Part shown: piece after piece, positions 1 through 9,914 of the stretch
How positions within the stretch are numbered: position 1 is the stretch's first letter
Layout: each line of letters starts with the position of its first letter
NCBI RefSeq assembly: GCF_014287475.1
Contig: NZ_JACOPF010000004.1
Span: forward strand, 124,001 to 188,000
Origin: Mediterraneibacter hominis
GTDB lineage: Bacteria > Bacillota > Clostridia > Lachnospirales > Lachnospiraceae
Length of the DNA stretch: 64,000 nt
Direction of reading: 5' to 3'
Made by a program: the position numbers and the translations under genes
Notes under the pieces: generated by a model
Database searches by the model: none
Told to the model about the DNA's origin: nothing
Seen by the model: only the letters and a program-made list of their open reading frames with translations

Positions 1-1084
<1,084 letters not shown>

Positions 1085-1101
1085 TTATAATGTTTATTCA
1101 T

Positions 1102-1386
1102 TTATTCTACAATTGCGAGAATATCATTCTGTTTTACAATGATATATTCTTCTCCTTCAAGCTCTACTTCTGTCCCTGCATATTTGGAATAAATTACTTT
1201 ATCCCCTTCTTTTACCTGCATTTTCACTTCTTTTCCATCTATAATTCCACCAGGTCCAACCGCAATAACTTCTGCTTCCTGTGGCTTTTCTTTCGCCTGG
1301 CCAGGTAAAACAATGCCTGATTTTGTTGTTTCTTCTGCTTCTAACTGTTTTAACACAATTTTGTCACCCAATGGTACTAACTTCAT
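1102..1386 (-). CDS. groS: co-chaperonin GroES
   Basis: This is a complete 94-residue 10 kDa co-chaperonin that caps the GroEL ring. It begins MKLVPLGDKIVLKQLEAEE. The family's mobile loop follows (KSGIVLPGQAKEKPQEAEV) and then the GDKVIYSKYAGTEVE strand region. The length is normal for the family. A GGAGGAATT site precedes the ATG. It is the first gene of the groESL operon, with the CIRCE operator 38-64 nt upstream of its start. Confidence 0.98.
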   Translation of the reverse strand: MKLVPLGDKIVLKQLEAEETTKSGIVLPGQAKEKPQEAEVIAVGPGGIIDGKEVKMQVKEGDKVIYSKYAGTEVELEGEEYIIVKQNDILAIVE

Positions 1387-1423
1387 GGTAATTCCTCCTT
1401 AATTTTAGCTTTATAACTTTTTA

Positions 1424-1450
1424 TTAGCACTCATTTATCTCGAGTGCTAA
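1424..1450 (-). promoter_or_regulatory. CIRCE operator (HrcA binding site) of groESL
   Basis: The inverted repeat TTAGCACTC (1424-1432), nine bases, GAGTGCTAA (1442-1450) is an exact match to the CIRCE consensus. HrcA binds CIRCE to repress chaperonin genes, so groESL here should be under heat-inducible HrcA control. hrcA itself is not in the window. Confidence 0.97.
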
Positions 1451-1462
1451 CCCCATGAATAT

Positions 1463-1491
1463 AAAATAGCACTCTGCCGACTATTTGTCAA
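1463..1491 (-). promoter_or_regulatory. SigA-type promoter of groESL
   Basis: On the minus strand TTGACA (1491-1486) is followed, after 17 bases, by TATTTT (1468-1463). The CIRCE element starts about 13 nt downstream of the -10, so it would overlap or abut the transcription start. A lone CIRCE half-site (tagcactc) lies inside the spacer at about 1467-1474. Confidence 0.75.
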
Positions 1492-1527
1492 CAGAGTTTC
1501 TAAATTTTATAATTAGTTTATATTCCA

Positions 1528-1842
1528 TCAACTTATTCCTGTTTCCCGTACATTATAGAATCCGTTTTCAATCCTGAATTTTAGTATATTCCTGTCTTCA
1601 GACTGATACCTTTCTTTTATTACGCCTGTACAGTAAAGTAATTCTGTCCTTGTCGAAATATAACATCTGTATTTTGCATCTAATGAAATCTTGGTCAAAT
1701 CTTTTTCCTTGAGCTCCAACATTACTTCATCTTCTTCCAAATCATACCGTAAAACTCTGCACTGGTGAGTTACCTCATCAAATATCCCGTCCGCCGATAT
1801 GACTTTCTCCATCTTTAAATCCACCGGATTACCTTCGTACAT
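1528..1842 (-). CDS. small hypothetical protein, possible PilZN/YcgR-N-like fold
   Basis: This is a 104-residue soluble protein with no signal peptide or membrane segment. It begins MYEGNPVDLKMEKVIS and is rich in short predicted strands, with charged turns and the stretch RCYISTRTELLYCTGVIKER. That strand pattern and the YxxTRxxLLxCxGxIxER core recall the N-terminal domain of YcgR-type flagellar brake proteins, but no c-di-GMP-binding RxxxR PilZ motif is seen. AAGGAGG precedes the ATG. It follows codY on the same strand, 62 nt away, with a hairpin in between. Function unknown. Confidence 0.65.
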   Translation of the reverse strand: MYEGNPVDLKMEKVISADGIFDEVTHQCRVLRYDLEEDEVMLELKEKDLTKISLDAKYRCYISTRTELLYCTGVIKERYQSEDRNILKFRIENGFYNVRETGIS

Positions 1843-1865
1843 CCTCGCTCCTCCTTCTGTCAGAT

Positions 1866-1893
1866 AAGGGGCATCAGCTTACTGACACCCCTT
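1866..1893 (-). terminator. hairpin between codY and the downstream small gene
   Basis: AAGGGGCATCAG (1866-1877) and CTGACACCCCTT (1882-1893) form a 12-pair stem with a 4-nt loop, including G-U wobbles. No U-tract follows on the minus strand, so it may act as a partial terminator or an mRNA-stabilising stem after codY. Confidence 0.45.
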
Positions 1894-1904
1894 CCTTCTC
1901 TTTA

Positions 1905-2684
1905 TTACAAACGTTCTTTTTTAATTCTTTCTAATTCTGTAAATACATAATCATTGAGGACTTTTATATATGTTCCTTTCATCCCTGAGGACCGGGATTC
2001 TATCACCCCTGCACTCTCGAATTTACGCAGTGCATTGACAATTACAGAACGAGTAATTCCTACGCGGTCAGCAACCTTACTTGCAACCAAAATCCCTTCT
2101 GTTCCATCTAATTCTTCAAAAATGTGTATAATCGCTTCCAATTCAGAGAACGACAGGGTACTGATTGCAGACTGGACAATATGCTCTTTTCTCGTCTCCT
2201 CAGCACTTTCCTCGTTGACAGAGCGCAGCATCTCGAGTCCTACAACAGCAGTCCCATACTCACTTAAAATAATATCATCTATCGAATACATGTCTGTCTG
2301 CTTGTAAATAAACAGCGTTCCAAGACGCTCTCCGGCAATATCGATCGGAGTGACAATCGCCTGATATCCGGCAGATGCATCCGGGGAGAAGCCTAGTGTT
2401 TCCAGATTTACATTTTCCTTTGTGGAAAGGATGTTAAGCAGCCGTTCGTTGAGCATACTGTCTATATGCGCGCCGACCGTCTCTGTAATTAATTCGTGGA
2501 TTCCGTCCACTGTGCTGCACTTGCTGACACCGAGTATCTTTCCTTTCTTACTCACTACAAGTACATTGGAATCCAAAATCTCTGTAAGGACAGCACATAT
2601 ATCATTAAATACGACCTTACTGGAATTATTGTTGTGCAGTAACTTATTAATTTTTCTCGTCTTATCTAATAACTGTACGCTCAT
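1905..2684 (-). CDS. codY: GTP- and branched-chain-amino-acid-sensing global repressor CodY
   Basis: CodY is the nutrient-status repressor of Firmicutes. It binds isoleucine-type ligands through an N-terminal GAF domain and DNA through a C-terminal winged helix. The start is set at the second of two adjacent ATGs because GGAGG lies 5 nt upstream and gives the canonical N-terminus MSVQLLDKTRKINKLL and a 259-residue protein, the usual family length. The winged helix shows VADRVGITRSVIVNALRKFE near the C-terminus. It lies downstream of topA in the comM-dprA-topA-codY order seen in related bacteria. A longer in-frame reading to 2771 is open but lacks a site. Confidence 0.96.
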   Translation of the reverse strand: MSVQLLDKTRKINKLLHNNNSSKVVFNDICAVLTEILDSNVLVVSKKGKILGVSKCSTVDGIHELITETVGAHIDSMLNERLLNILSTKENVNLETLGFSPDASAGYQAIVTPIDIAGERLGTLFIYKQTDMYSIDDIILSEYGTAVVGLEMLRSVNEESAEETRKEHIVQSAISTLSFSELEAIIHIFEELDGTEGILVASKVADRVGITRSVIVNALRKFESAGVIESRSSGMKGTYIKVLNDYVFTELERIKKERL

Positions 2685-2777
2685 CATTTCCTCCAAACTA
2701 ATTGTATATACAAATCTCATCAATTCACCAGATAATTTTATGCTATCATATAGTTTCTGAATTTTCAACACAATTCA

Positions 2778-4850
2778 TCAACTCTTTTTCAAATTTCGGA
2801 CATATCCACATTTCTCATCTGAACAAACTAATTTATTTCCTTTTTCTACCATGTATTTCCCACATTCCGGGCACTTCTCTTTGGACGGCTTCTGCCATGA
2901 CATGAATTCACATTCCGGGTTATTCTCGCAGCCAAAATATTTTCTTCCTTTCTTTGTCTTGCGGATAACCACTTCTTTCCCGCACACTGGGCACGGCACT
3001 CCGATTTTTTCGAGATATGGCTTTGTATTACGACATTCTGGAAAGCCGGGACATGCCAGGAATTTACCGTGAGGACCATATTTAATTACCATATTTCTTC
3101 CACATTCCTCACAGATAACGTTCGTCACTTCATCTTCAATTTTTACACTTTCCAACTCTTTTTCTGCCGTATTTACCGCTTCATTTAAATCTGGATAGAA
3201 ATTGCGTATGACTTCTTTCCATGCCACCTTGCCTTCTTCCACCATGTCCAAAAGCCCTTCCATATTTGCCGTAAAGTTTACATCCACAATGCTCGGGAAG
3301 GAATGCTTCATAATGTTGTTTACAACTTCGCCAATTTCTGTAATATACAGATTCTTCGCTTCTTTTATGATATACCGTCTTCCCAAAATTGTAGAAATTG
3401 TCGGCGCATACGTACTCGGCCGTCCAATTCCAAGCTCCTCTAATGTTTTTACAAGCGTCGCCTCGGTATAATGTGCCGGCGGCTGTGTAAAATGCTGCCT
3501 GGAATCAAAGCTTTCTTTTTTAAGAAGCGAGTCTTCTTTTAATCCCCCTACCAACACATTGCTCTCTTCTTTTTCCTCGTCAGCTTCTGTATAAACCAGA
3601 CGGAATCCCTGAAAGACAATTTTGGAAGTCGCCACTGTAAATATATATTTTCCGGCTCCGATTCGTACCGATGTTGTTTCATAACGCGCTGGCTGCATTC
3701 TGCTGGCCGCAAACCGCTTCCATATCAGCTGATACAGCCGAAGCTGATCTCTTGTAAGAGAATCTTTCAGGGAAGCCGGTGTCCTTGCAATATCTGTAGG
3801 ACGAATTGCCTCATGGGCATCCTGAATCTTTTTCTCTATTTTTTTTGCTGACGTCTGTTCCGTTACATATTCTTTTCCATAGGTCTCTGCGATATATTCT
3901 CTTGCCGCTGCGTCTGCCTCTTCTGAAATTCTCGTAGAGTCTGTACGCAGGTACGTAATCACACCGACTGTTCCATTTCCTTTGATGTCGATTCCCTCAT
4001 ATAACTGCTGGGCAATCCGCATTGTCTTTTGCGTTCCAAAATTCAGTACCTTCGCTGCCTCCTGCTGCAATGTACTTGTGGTAAACGGAAGAGGTGCTTT
4101 TCTGATCCTTTCCCCTCTTTTAATATTTTTCACAGCAAATTTTTCTTTTTCTAACTGTGCAAGTATTTTATCCAGCTCTCCCTTCGAGCCGATCGTGATT
4201 TTCTCTTTTTCTGTCCCATAGAACTTTGCCGTCAGCGGACGTTTCTCTCCCTCTATCTTTAGAATTGCATCCAGGCTCCAATACTCTTCCGGTATAAAGG
4301 CATTGATTTCCTCCTCCCTGTCTGCAATCAGACGAAGCGCCACAGACTGAACTCTTCCGGCGCTTAAGCCTCTTTTTACCTTTGCCCAAAGCAGCGGGCT
4401 TATCCGGTATCCTACCATCCTGTCTAATACACGACGCGCCTGCTGTGCATCTACCAGATTCATATCAATGTCTCGCGGATGTTTCAAGGATGCTTTCACT
4501 GCATTTTTTGTAATTTCATTAAATGTAATTCTGCGCATTTTCTTGGAGTCTAACTTTAAAGCTGCCGCTAAATGCCACGAAATAGCCTCCCCTTCTCGAT
4601 CAGGGTCAGTCGCCAGATATACTTTGTCTGCCTTCTTCGCTTCTTTCCTTAATTTTGCCAGAATATCTCCCTTTCCTCTTATCGTAATATACTTCGGTTC
4701 ATAGTCCTGCTCCACATCCACACCCAACTGACTTTTTGGCAGATCGCGAACATGTCCCTGAGAAGCATCCACCGTGTAGCTTCCCCCTAAAAATTTTTTA
4801 ATTGTTTTCACCTTCGCCGGCGACTCCACGATTACAAGATAATGTGCCAT
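2778..4850 (-). CDS. topA: DNA topoisomerase I (type IA)
   Basis: TopA relaxes negative supercoils by transient single-strand cleavage. The 690-residue protein begins MAHYLVIVESPAKVKTIKKF (TOPRIM domain). It has DPDREGEAISWHL for metal binding and the active-site tyrosine in GVITYLRTDSTRI. Three C-terminal zinc ribbons follow (CEECGRNM...CPGFPEC, CPVCGKE...CENNPEC, CPECGKY...CSDEKC). The ATG at 4850 is preferred over one eight codons upstream because GGAGGA lies about 10 nt before it and the family N-terminus starts there. It follows dprA by 30 nt. Confidence 0.97.
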   Translation of the reverse strand: MAHYLVIVESPAKVKTIKKFLGGSYTVDASQGHVRDLPKSQLGVDVEQDYEPKYITIRGKGDILAKLRKEAKKADKVYLATDPDREGEAISWHLAAALKLDSKKMRRITFNEITKNAVKASLKHPRDIDMNLVDAQQARRVLDRMVGYRISPLLWAKVKRGLSAGRVQSVALRLIADREEEINAFIPEEYWSLDAILKIEGEKRPLTAKFYGTEKEKITIGSKGELDKILAQLEKEKFAVKNIKRGERIRKAPLPFTTSTLQQEAAKVLNFGTQKTMRIAQQLYEGIDIKGNGTVGVITYLRTDSTRISEEADAAAREYIAETYGKEYVTEQTSAKKIEKKIQDAHEAIRPTDIARTPASLKDSLTRDQLRLYQLIWKRFAASRMQPARYETTSVRIGAGKYIFTVATSKIVFQGFRLVYTEADEEKEESNVLVGGLKEDSLLKKESFDSRQHFTQPPAHYTEATLVKTLEELGIGRPSTYAPTISTILGRRYIIKEAKNLYITEIGEVVNNIMKHSFPSIVDVNFTANMEGLLDMVEEGKVAWKEVIRNFYPDLNEAVNTAEKELESVKIEDEVTNVICEECGRNMVIKYGPHGKFLACPGFPECRNTKPYLEKIGVPCPVCGKEVVIRKTKKGRKYFGCENNPECEFMSWQKPSKEKCPECGKYMVEKGNKLVCSDEKCGYVRNLKKS

Positions 4851-4880
4851 AAAACAATTTTCCTCCATCGGCAATTATGT

Positions 4881-5984
4881 CTACTTGATTTTTATATAAT
4901 AATTCTTAGATATTTCTCTGATTAACCCCTGTAACTCCAAAGATACTAACCTCTGTAAAAGTTCTTCGCTCTCCAGTCTGGTTTCTTCCAGCAACTGACT
5001 GATACTCTTGGGATACAAACCGACACAACTATACACCATATTTTCGGGACTTTCAAGCATTTTTTTATTTTTGTCTGATTTTTTATTGCCTGCTACCACT
5101 TGAATCCCTATCTCTTCCAACAATATTTCCGGTGATAGTAAAACCCCTGCTCCCTGCCTGATAAGCTGGTTACACCCTTCGCTTAACCCACTGTTTACAG
5201 GACCTGGAAGAGCATAGATATCTCTGCCTTGTTCCAACGCCATATATGCAGTAATCAAGGAACCACTTCGCTTCCGTGCCTCTATCACAAGTACTGTGTC
5301 TGACATTCCACTGATGATCCGGTTACGCATAGGAAAATGAATGGACAGGGGTGGTGTACCCGGAGGCTGTTCCGACAAAATCCCGCCTCCCTGTTCCAGA
5401 ATATCCACATACAGCCCCATATGTTCTTTCGGATAACAGACATCTACGCCTGACCCAAGCACAGCAAATGTTTTTCCCTTCCCCAGCAGTGCGCCTCTCT
5501 GTCCCATTCCGTCGATTCCCCTCGCAAGCCCGCTTATAATTTCTACTCCGTATTCAGCCAGCATTTTTCCAAATTCCAGGGCGTATTTCTCACCATATGG
5601 TGTACACCTCCTGGCCCCTACGATTGCCGCATGCTTCTTCGTTTCATCCGGCAGGCTCCCTTTCACATACAATGCATATGGAAAATCTGCTATTTCTTTC
5701 AATTTCGAAGGGTACGCATCCATAAAACAGGTTATAAAGTGAATCCCTTTTTCTTCCAGCTTTTCATAGGCAATTTTTATATCTTTCTCTTTTTGTGCCT
5801 GCATAATTGTATTTCGTTCCTTCTCATTTAAGAACGTCAGTTTTCTCATTTCTGTTTCTTCTATATAATAAACTCTCTCTGCGGATTTCATGTGTGTATG
5901 AAGAAGATATTTTTTCTGATTCGGCAAATGCCGGATGCGTGCCAGCCAAAATTCATATTCCTTTTTTGTCTCTGTCATTTTCAT
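4881..5984 (-). CDS. dprA: DNA-processing protein DprA (Smf)
   Basis: DprA binds incoming single-stranded DNA during natural transformation and loads RecA. The Rossmann-like core is clear: AAIVGARRCTPYGEKYA, GLARGIDGMGQRGAL, FAVLGSGVDVCYPKEH, FPMRNRIISGMSDTVLVIEA. A C-terminal winged-helix segment (KSISQLLEETRLESEELLQR) matches the DprA tail domain. The 367-residue reading uses the ATG whose A is the last base of the comM stop (TGATG), with GGGGAAGGTG as ribosome site. A TTG four codons upstream is possible but less likely. comM and dprA are translationally coupled. Confidence 0.95.
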   Translation of the reverse strand: MKMTETKKEYEFWLARIRHLPNQKKYLLHTHMKSAERVYYIEETEMRKLTFLNEKERNTIMQAQKEKDIKIAYEKLEEKGIHFITCFMDAYPSKLKEIADFPYALYVKGSLPDETKKHAAIVGARRCTPYGEKYALEFGKMLAEYGVEIISGLARGIDGMGQRGALLGKGKTFAVLGSGVDVCYPKEHMGLYVDILEQGGGILSEQPPGTPPLSIHFPMRNRIISGMSDTVLVIEARKRSGSLITAYMALEQGRDIYALPGPVNSGLSEGCNQLIRQGAGVLLSPEILLEEIGIQVVAGNKKSDKNKKMLESPENMVYSCVGLYPKSISQLLEETRLESEELLQRLVSLELQGLIREISKNYYIKIK

Positions 5985-7525
5985 CACCTTCCCCAATATT
6001 TTTTATCCAGTGTCCTATAGCCTATTGCCTCTCTTAAATGTTTCGCATGGATATTCTCACTTTCATCCATGTCAGCGATCGTACGCGCAACTTTTAATAT
6101 CTTGTGATAAGAGCGTGCTGTCAGCTTCATCGTCTCAAATGCCTGCTGTAAAATATTCTTTCCCTCATTGTCAAGGAGACAGAACGTCTCTGTCTCTTTA
6201 ATTCCCATCATGCTATTTGTATAGATTTCCATACCACTTTCTAAAAATCTGTTTTTTTGTATCCTCCTTGTCCTTACAATTCTCTCTCTGATGTCTGCTG
6301 AACTTTCTGTTTTCTTTTTTGTTGTCAGTTCTTCATACGTCACTCTGGGAGCCTCCACACAAATATCTATGCGATCCAAAAAAGGCTGGCTGATTTTTCT
6401 AAGATAATTCTGAATCTGTACCGGAGAACACACACATCTCTCCATATCTGGATAGCAGCCGCAGGGGCATGGATTCATAGCAGCTACTAAAATAAAATTT
6501 GCCGGGAACGTATAATTGCCATGTACCCGATTAATCTCGATTTTCTTTTCCTCCAGCGGCTGTCTGAGCACTTCCAGTACTGTTTTCCGAAACTCCGGCA
6601 GTTCATCCAGAAACAAAACTCCGCTGTGCGCAAGACTGATTTCTCCCGGCGACGGAACCAGGCCGCCTCCTGTAAGAGCTGCTTTCGTCGCTGTATGGTG
6701 CACACTGCGAAACGGCCGCTTTTCGATCAATGGCCGTTTCGTGTCCACAAGTCCGGCTATACTGTATATTTTTGTCACCTCCATACTTTCTTCGAGTGAC
6801 ATGGGCGGAAGTATCGTCGCCATTCTCTTTGCCGTCATAGATTTCCCACTGCCGGGCGGCCCAACCAGCAGGAAATTATGGCCGCCTGATACGGCAATCT
6901 CTGCCGCGCGCTCCACTGCCTCCTGTCCCTGCATATCCGCAAAATCCAATGTTTCTTTCATTTGGTGCTTTTTTCTGTTTCCTCCGCTGCATAGAGATGT
7001 GCTGAATATACTTTCTCCATTTAGATACATGCATACCTCTTTTAAGCTTTCTGCACCGATAATTTCTATCCCGCCTGCCAGGGAGCCTTCCGCTGCATTT
7101 TCTTTCGGCATAATGCAGGTTTTCACCTGCATTTCTTTCGCTTCTATTACAATTGGCAGAATGCCCGGCACTTTCAATAGTCTCCCATCCAGCCCCAGCT
7201 CTCCGATAAAAAGCTTATCCTTTATTGTCTTCTTCGGTATTTTTCCAAGAGCAGTTAAGATTGCCACCGCAATGGGCAGATCAAAGGATGCTCCTTTCTT
7301 CTTAATAGTTGCAGGTGAAAGGTTTACAACGGTTCTCTTAGGAGGATATTCCAGCCCCGTATTCTTGATTGCGGTTCGTACCCGTTCAGCCGCTTCTTTT
7401 ACTTCCGACGAAAGATATCCCACCATGTGAAATACCGGAAGACCATTGCTGATATCCGCTTCTACACAAATAAATTCTACTCCAATCCCACGAACTGCCG
7501 CCGTAAAAACTGTACTTGTACTCAT
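5984..7525 (-). CDS. comM: YifB/ComM family Mg-chelatase-like AAA+ ATPase
   Basis: ComM is a hexameric AAA+ helicase that drives branch migration during natural transformation. The 513-residue protein has the N-terminal ChlI-like domain (STVFTAAVRGIGVEFICVEAD), Walker A LLVGPPGSGKSMTAKRMA, Walker B GVLFLDELPEF, and the C-terminal Mg-chelatase domain (SARSYHKILKVARTIADMD-type stretch). AGAGGAG lies 7 nt before the ATG. It heads the comM-dprA-topA-codY block and its stop overlaps the dprA start. Confidence 0.96.
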   Translation of the reverse strand: MSTSTVFTAAVRGIGVEFICVEADISNGLPVFHMVGYLSSEVKEAAERVRTAIKNTGLEYPPKRTVVNLSPATIKKKGASFDLPIAVAILTALGKIPKKTIKDKLFIGELGLDGRLLKVPGILPIVIEAKEMQVKTCIMPKENAAEGSLAGGIEIIGAESLKEVCMYLNGESIFSTSLCSGGNRKKHQMKETLDFADMQGQEAVERAAEIAVSGGHNFLLVGPPGSGKSMTAKRMATILPPMSLEESMEVTKIYSIAGLVDTKRPLIEKRPFRSVHHTATKAALTGGGLVPSPGEISLAHSGVLFLDELPEFRKTVLEVLRQPLEEKKIEINRVHGNYTFPANFILVAAMNPCPCGCYPDMERCVCSPVQIQNYLRKISQPFLDRIDICVEAPRVTYEELTTKKKTESSADIRERIVRTRRIQKNRFLESGMEIYTNSMMGIKETETFCLLDNEGKNILQQAFETMKLTARSYHKILKVARTIADMDESENIHAKHLREAIGYRTLDKKYWGR

Positions 7526-7856
7526 AGACTGCTCCTCTTAGCAGAAAACCTGACACATCAAAACACCACAAAATAAAAAACATGAAAAACTGAAAATTGA
7601 CCGAATCGGTCAGATACCTTGTAAAAAGGCAAGACTGCCGGAAAGGATTCTCTCCGGAAATGTATACCCAAAAGGGCATACCGTAATACATTCCCTTCGG
7701 GAGGGCGGGCTTCGCCCTATAAGGTATGTATATGATAGCTTATGCAGCCAGAAGCTGTCAAGTAAATGCTCTGATTTTGTCCTTCTTTTCGTTGGAAAAG
7801 CACAAATTCTGCCACTTCCTCATAAACTATATCAAATGCGCTTAGAGGTGCTTCTC
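7526..7856. other. divergent comM/sigK intergenic region with multi-hairpin element
   Basis: No gene is supported here. Between 7598 and 7727 the sequence is packed with inverted repeats. There is a 15-base near-perfect palindrome (TGACCGA-A-TCGGTCA, 7598-7612). A long-range pair ATACCTT (7614-7620) / AAGGTAT (7721-7727) encloses smaller stems with TTC loops (TCCC-TTC-GGGA, GGGC-TTC-GCCC). It resembles a dispersed intergenic structured repeat; only one copy is in the window. The sigK promoter follows. Confidence 0.6.
7802..7829 (+). promoter_or_regulatory. SigK/SigE-type promoter of sigK
   Basis: CATAAACTA at 7821-7829 fits the SigK -10 pattern CATAnnnTA, and an AC dinucleotide sits at 7802-7803, about 17 nt upstream, where the short SigK -35 would lie. 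SigE promoters share much of this -10. The implied transcription start near 7835 agrees with translation from the TTG at 7857 rather than the ATG at 7836. Confidence 0.45.
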
Positions 7857-8477
7857 TTGAAATCATTTCCCAATCCCCTCACTCCTTCCGAAGAAAAATA
7901 TTACATCCAGAAATATACAGAAGGAGACCTTCAGGCAAAGCACATCTTAATCGAACGAAACTTGCGCCTCGTCGCACATGTCATAAAAAAATACCAGTAT
8001 CTGGATGAAGACCCTGAAGATCTCATCTCTATCGGAACGATTGGTCTTATCAAAGCTGTGGTCACCTTCAATCCCGACAAAGGAAACCGTCTCGCTGCTT
8101 ACGCCTCCCGCTGTGTGGAAAATGAAATTTTAATGTATCTGCGGGCAAAAAAGAAAACAAACAAAGAAATCTCCCTCTATGAACCTATAGGCACTGACCG
8201 AGAAGGGAATGAAATTAAACTATATGATATTATTGAGACCGGAGAATTTGATGTCCCTGAAAAAGTCTATCTCAAAGAAAATATCCAAAAGCTCTATGAG
8301 AAGGTAGAAAGTGAATTGTCAAATAGAGAAAAGCTTGTGTTAAAAATGAGATATGGTCTCTACAACGGAGAAGAATATACACAGCGGGAAATTGCCAGAC
8401 AACTTGGCATTTCCCGTTCCTACGTTTCCAGAATCGAAAAAAGCGCAATCGAAAAACTCAGAAAATTCTTCACATAA
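7857..8477 (+). CDS. sigK: sporulation sigma factor SigK, uninterrupted and without pro-sequence
   Basis: SigK is the late mother-cell RNA polymerase sigma factor that directs coat and cortex genes. The protein shows LIERNLRLVAHVIKKYQ, EDLISIGTIGLIKAV (region 2) and TQREIARQLGISRSYVSRIE (region 4 helix-turn-helix). The start is a TTG preceded by AGAGGTG at 6 nt, giving 206 residues beginning MKSFPNPLTPSEEKYY, the N-terminus expected for mature SigK. An ATG at 7836 would add seven residues but has no ribosome site. No hydrophobic pro-peptide like that of B. subtilis is encoded, and no skin-like element interrupts the gene. Confidence 0.93.
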   Translation: MKSFPNPLTPSEEKYYIQKYTEGDLQAKHILIERNLRLVAHVIKKYQYLDEDPEDLISIGTIGLIKAVVTFNPDKGNRLAAYASRCVENEILMYLRAKKKTNKEISLYEPIGTDREGNEIKLYDIIETGEFDVPEKVYLKENIQKLYEKVESELSNREKLVLKMRYGLYNGEEYTQREIARQLGISRSYVSRIEKSAIEKLRKFFT

Positions 8478-8497
8478 AACAGAATCCTTCCAGTTAT

Positions 8498-8580
8498 AAA
8501 AACAGAGTCCTACTTTTGTGTTCAATATATACAAAAAGGTTTATATATACTGCATAACACAAAAAGGAACTCTGTTTTTT
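8498..8580. terminator. bidirectional terminator between sigK and the U32 gene
   Basis: A long inverted repeat pairs AAAACAGAGTCC-TACTTTTGTGTT (about 8498-8522) with AACACAAAAAGGAACTCTGTTTT (about 8555-8577). It has A-rich and T-rich flanks and an AT-rich interior. It separates the convergent sigK and U32 genes. Confidence 0.8.
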
Positions 8581-8631
8581 CTGTCACTATTCTCTTTCAA
8601 GAGCCACTGCTGTTTTCGATACAGACAGGCT

Positions 8632-9858
8632 TTATTTCTCGGCTCTTCTTAAAATATCATACTTTTCTGCTTCCCCGTCTAATTCTACGAACAGCGTCTG
8701 TTTCGGATGGGGAGCGCTGTTTTGTTCTTCTCCGTCCACATTTATAATCCTCTTTACTGTCGTTTCTATGTTTCTCCCGTCAGGCTTCATAATTTCTATT
8801 TTTTCTCCGACAGAAAATTTGTTGCGCTGTTCAATCCGGACGCGGCCCTCTCTTATTTCTTCTACAATCCCCAGATACGTATATTCTTTTACATACGTAT
8901 TGCTGTCATAAATCTGTGTATTTTCATCCGGCTTTCCAAAGAAAAAGCCTGTTGTAAACTGGCGGTACGTACAGTTTGAGATCTGTTCTAAATACCAGGG
9001 CATATTTTGCTCATACAGCTTTGGATCCCTCTGGTAATCGTCGATCGCCTTCCGGTATGTCCTCGCCACCGTCGCTACATACAAGGCTGTTTTCATCCTT
9101 CCTTCCACCTTCAGACTGTCAATGCCTGCACCAAGCAGTTCCGGAATATATTCTATCATACACAAATCTTTTGAATTAAAAATATACGTTCCCCGTTCAT
9201 TTTCATAAACCGGCATGTATTCTCCCGGCCGCGTCTCCTCTACAACAGCATACTTCCAGCGGCACGGATGCGTGCAGGCGCCGCGGTTTGCATCTCTGCC
9301 AGTAAAATAATTACTCAAAAGACAGCGTCCGGAGTAGGATATGCACATCGCCCCATGTACAAATGCTTCTATCTCCAGATCCTCCGAGATATTTTCTCTC
9401 AATTCCTTTATCTCTTTTAATGACAGCTCCCGCGCCGCAACGACACGGCTTGCACCTTGTTTATGCCAGAACTGATATGTCCCGTAATTCGTATTATTTG
9501 CCTGTGTACTGACATGCCGTTCGATTTCAGGACAGACTTCTTTTGCAATCTCAAAAACGCCTGGATCCGCGATAATCAAACCATCTGGCTTTATCGCCTT
9601 TAACTCTTCAAAATATGCTTTTACTCCGGGCAAATCCTCATTGTGGGCCAAAATATTTGCTGTCACATATACCTTCACGTCATGTGCATGTGCAAAAGCA
9701 ATTCCCTCCTGCATCTCTTGCATCGTGAAATTCTTTGCCTTTGCCCGAAGTCCAAATGCCTCCCCTCCGATATACACTGCATCTGCTCCAAATACTACCG
9801 CGGTCTTCAGCACTTCTAAACTGCTCGCGGGAATCAGTAATTCAGGATGTCTGCTCAT
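8632..9858 (-). CDS. peptidase U32 family protein, TrhP-like tRNA hydroxylation factor
   Basis: U32 proteins of the TrhP type make 5-hydroxyuridine at tRNA position 34 from prephenate, despite the peptidase name. The 408-residue protein begins MSRHPELLIPASSLEVLKTA and carries the family's cysteine motif (CISYSGRCLLSNYFTGRDAN, then RGACTHPCRW), a likely iron-sulfur site, plus LKVEGRMKTALYVATVARTY. The start is the ATG at 9858 with AAAGGA 8 nt upstream; an in-frame TTG at 9918 would overlap trmR. Adjacency to trmR mirrors yrrM-yrrN-yrrO of B. subtilis, which supports the tRNA wobble-uridine role over proteolysis. Confidence 0.88.
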   Translation of the reverse strand: MSRHPELLIPASSLEVLKTAVVFGADAVYIGGEAFGLRAKAKNFTMQEMQEGIAFAHAHDVKVYVTANILAHNEDLPGVKAYFEELKAIKPDGLIIADPGVFEIAKEVCPEIERHVSTQANNTNYGTYQFWHKQGASRVVAARELSLKEIKELRENISEDLEIEAFVHGAMCISYSGRCLLSNYFTGRDANRGACTHPCRWKYAVVEETRPGEYMPVYENERGTYIFNSKDLCMIEYIPELLGAGIDSLKVEGRMKTALYVATVARTYRKAIDDYQRDPKLYEQNMPWYLEQISNCTYRQFTTGFFFGKPDENTQIYDSNTYVKEYTYLGIVEEIREGRVRIEQRNKFSVGEKIEIMKPDGRNIETTVKRIINVDGEEQNSAPHPKQTLFVELDGEAEKYDILRRAEK

Positions 9859-9914
9859 ACTTTTTTTCCTTTCTCTTTGATGTAACATCTCTTTAACAGA
9901 AGTAGGGCTTTTAC

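Noticed and set aside
6516..7430. 304-codon plus-strand frame inside comM
   Set aside because: Antisense to the conserved AAA+ domain of ComM, with no recognisable domain and no ribosome site.
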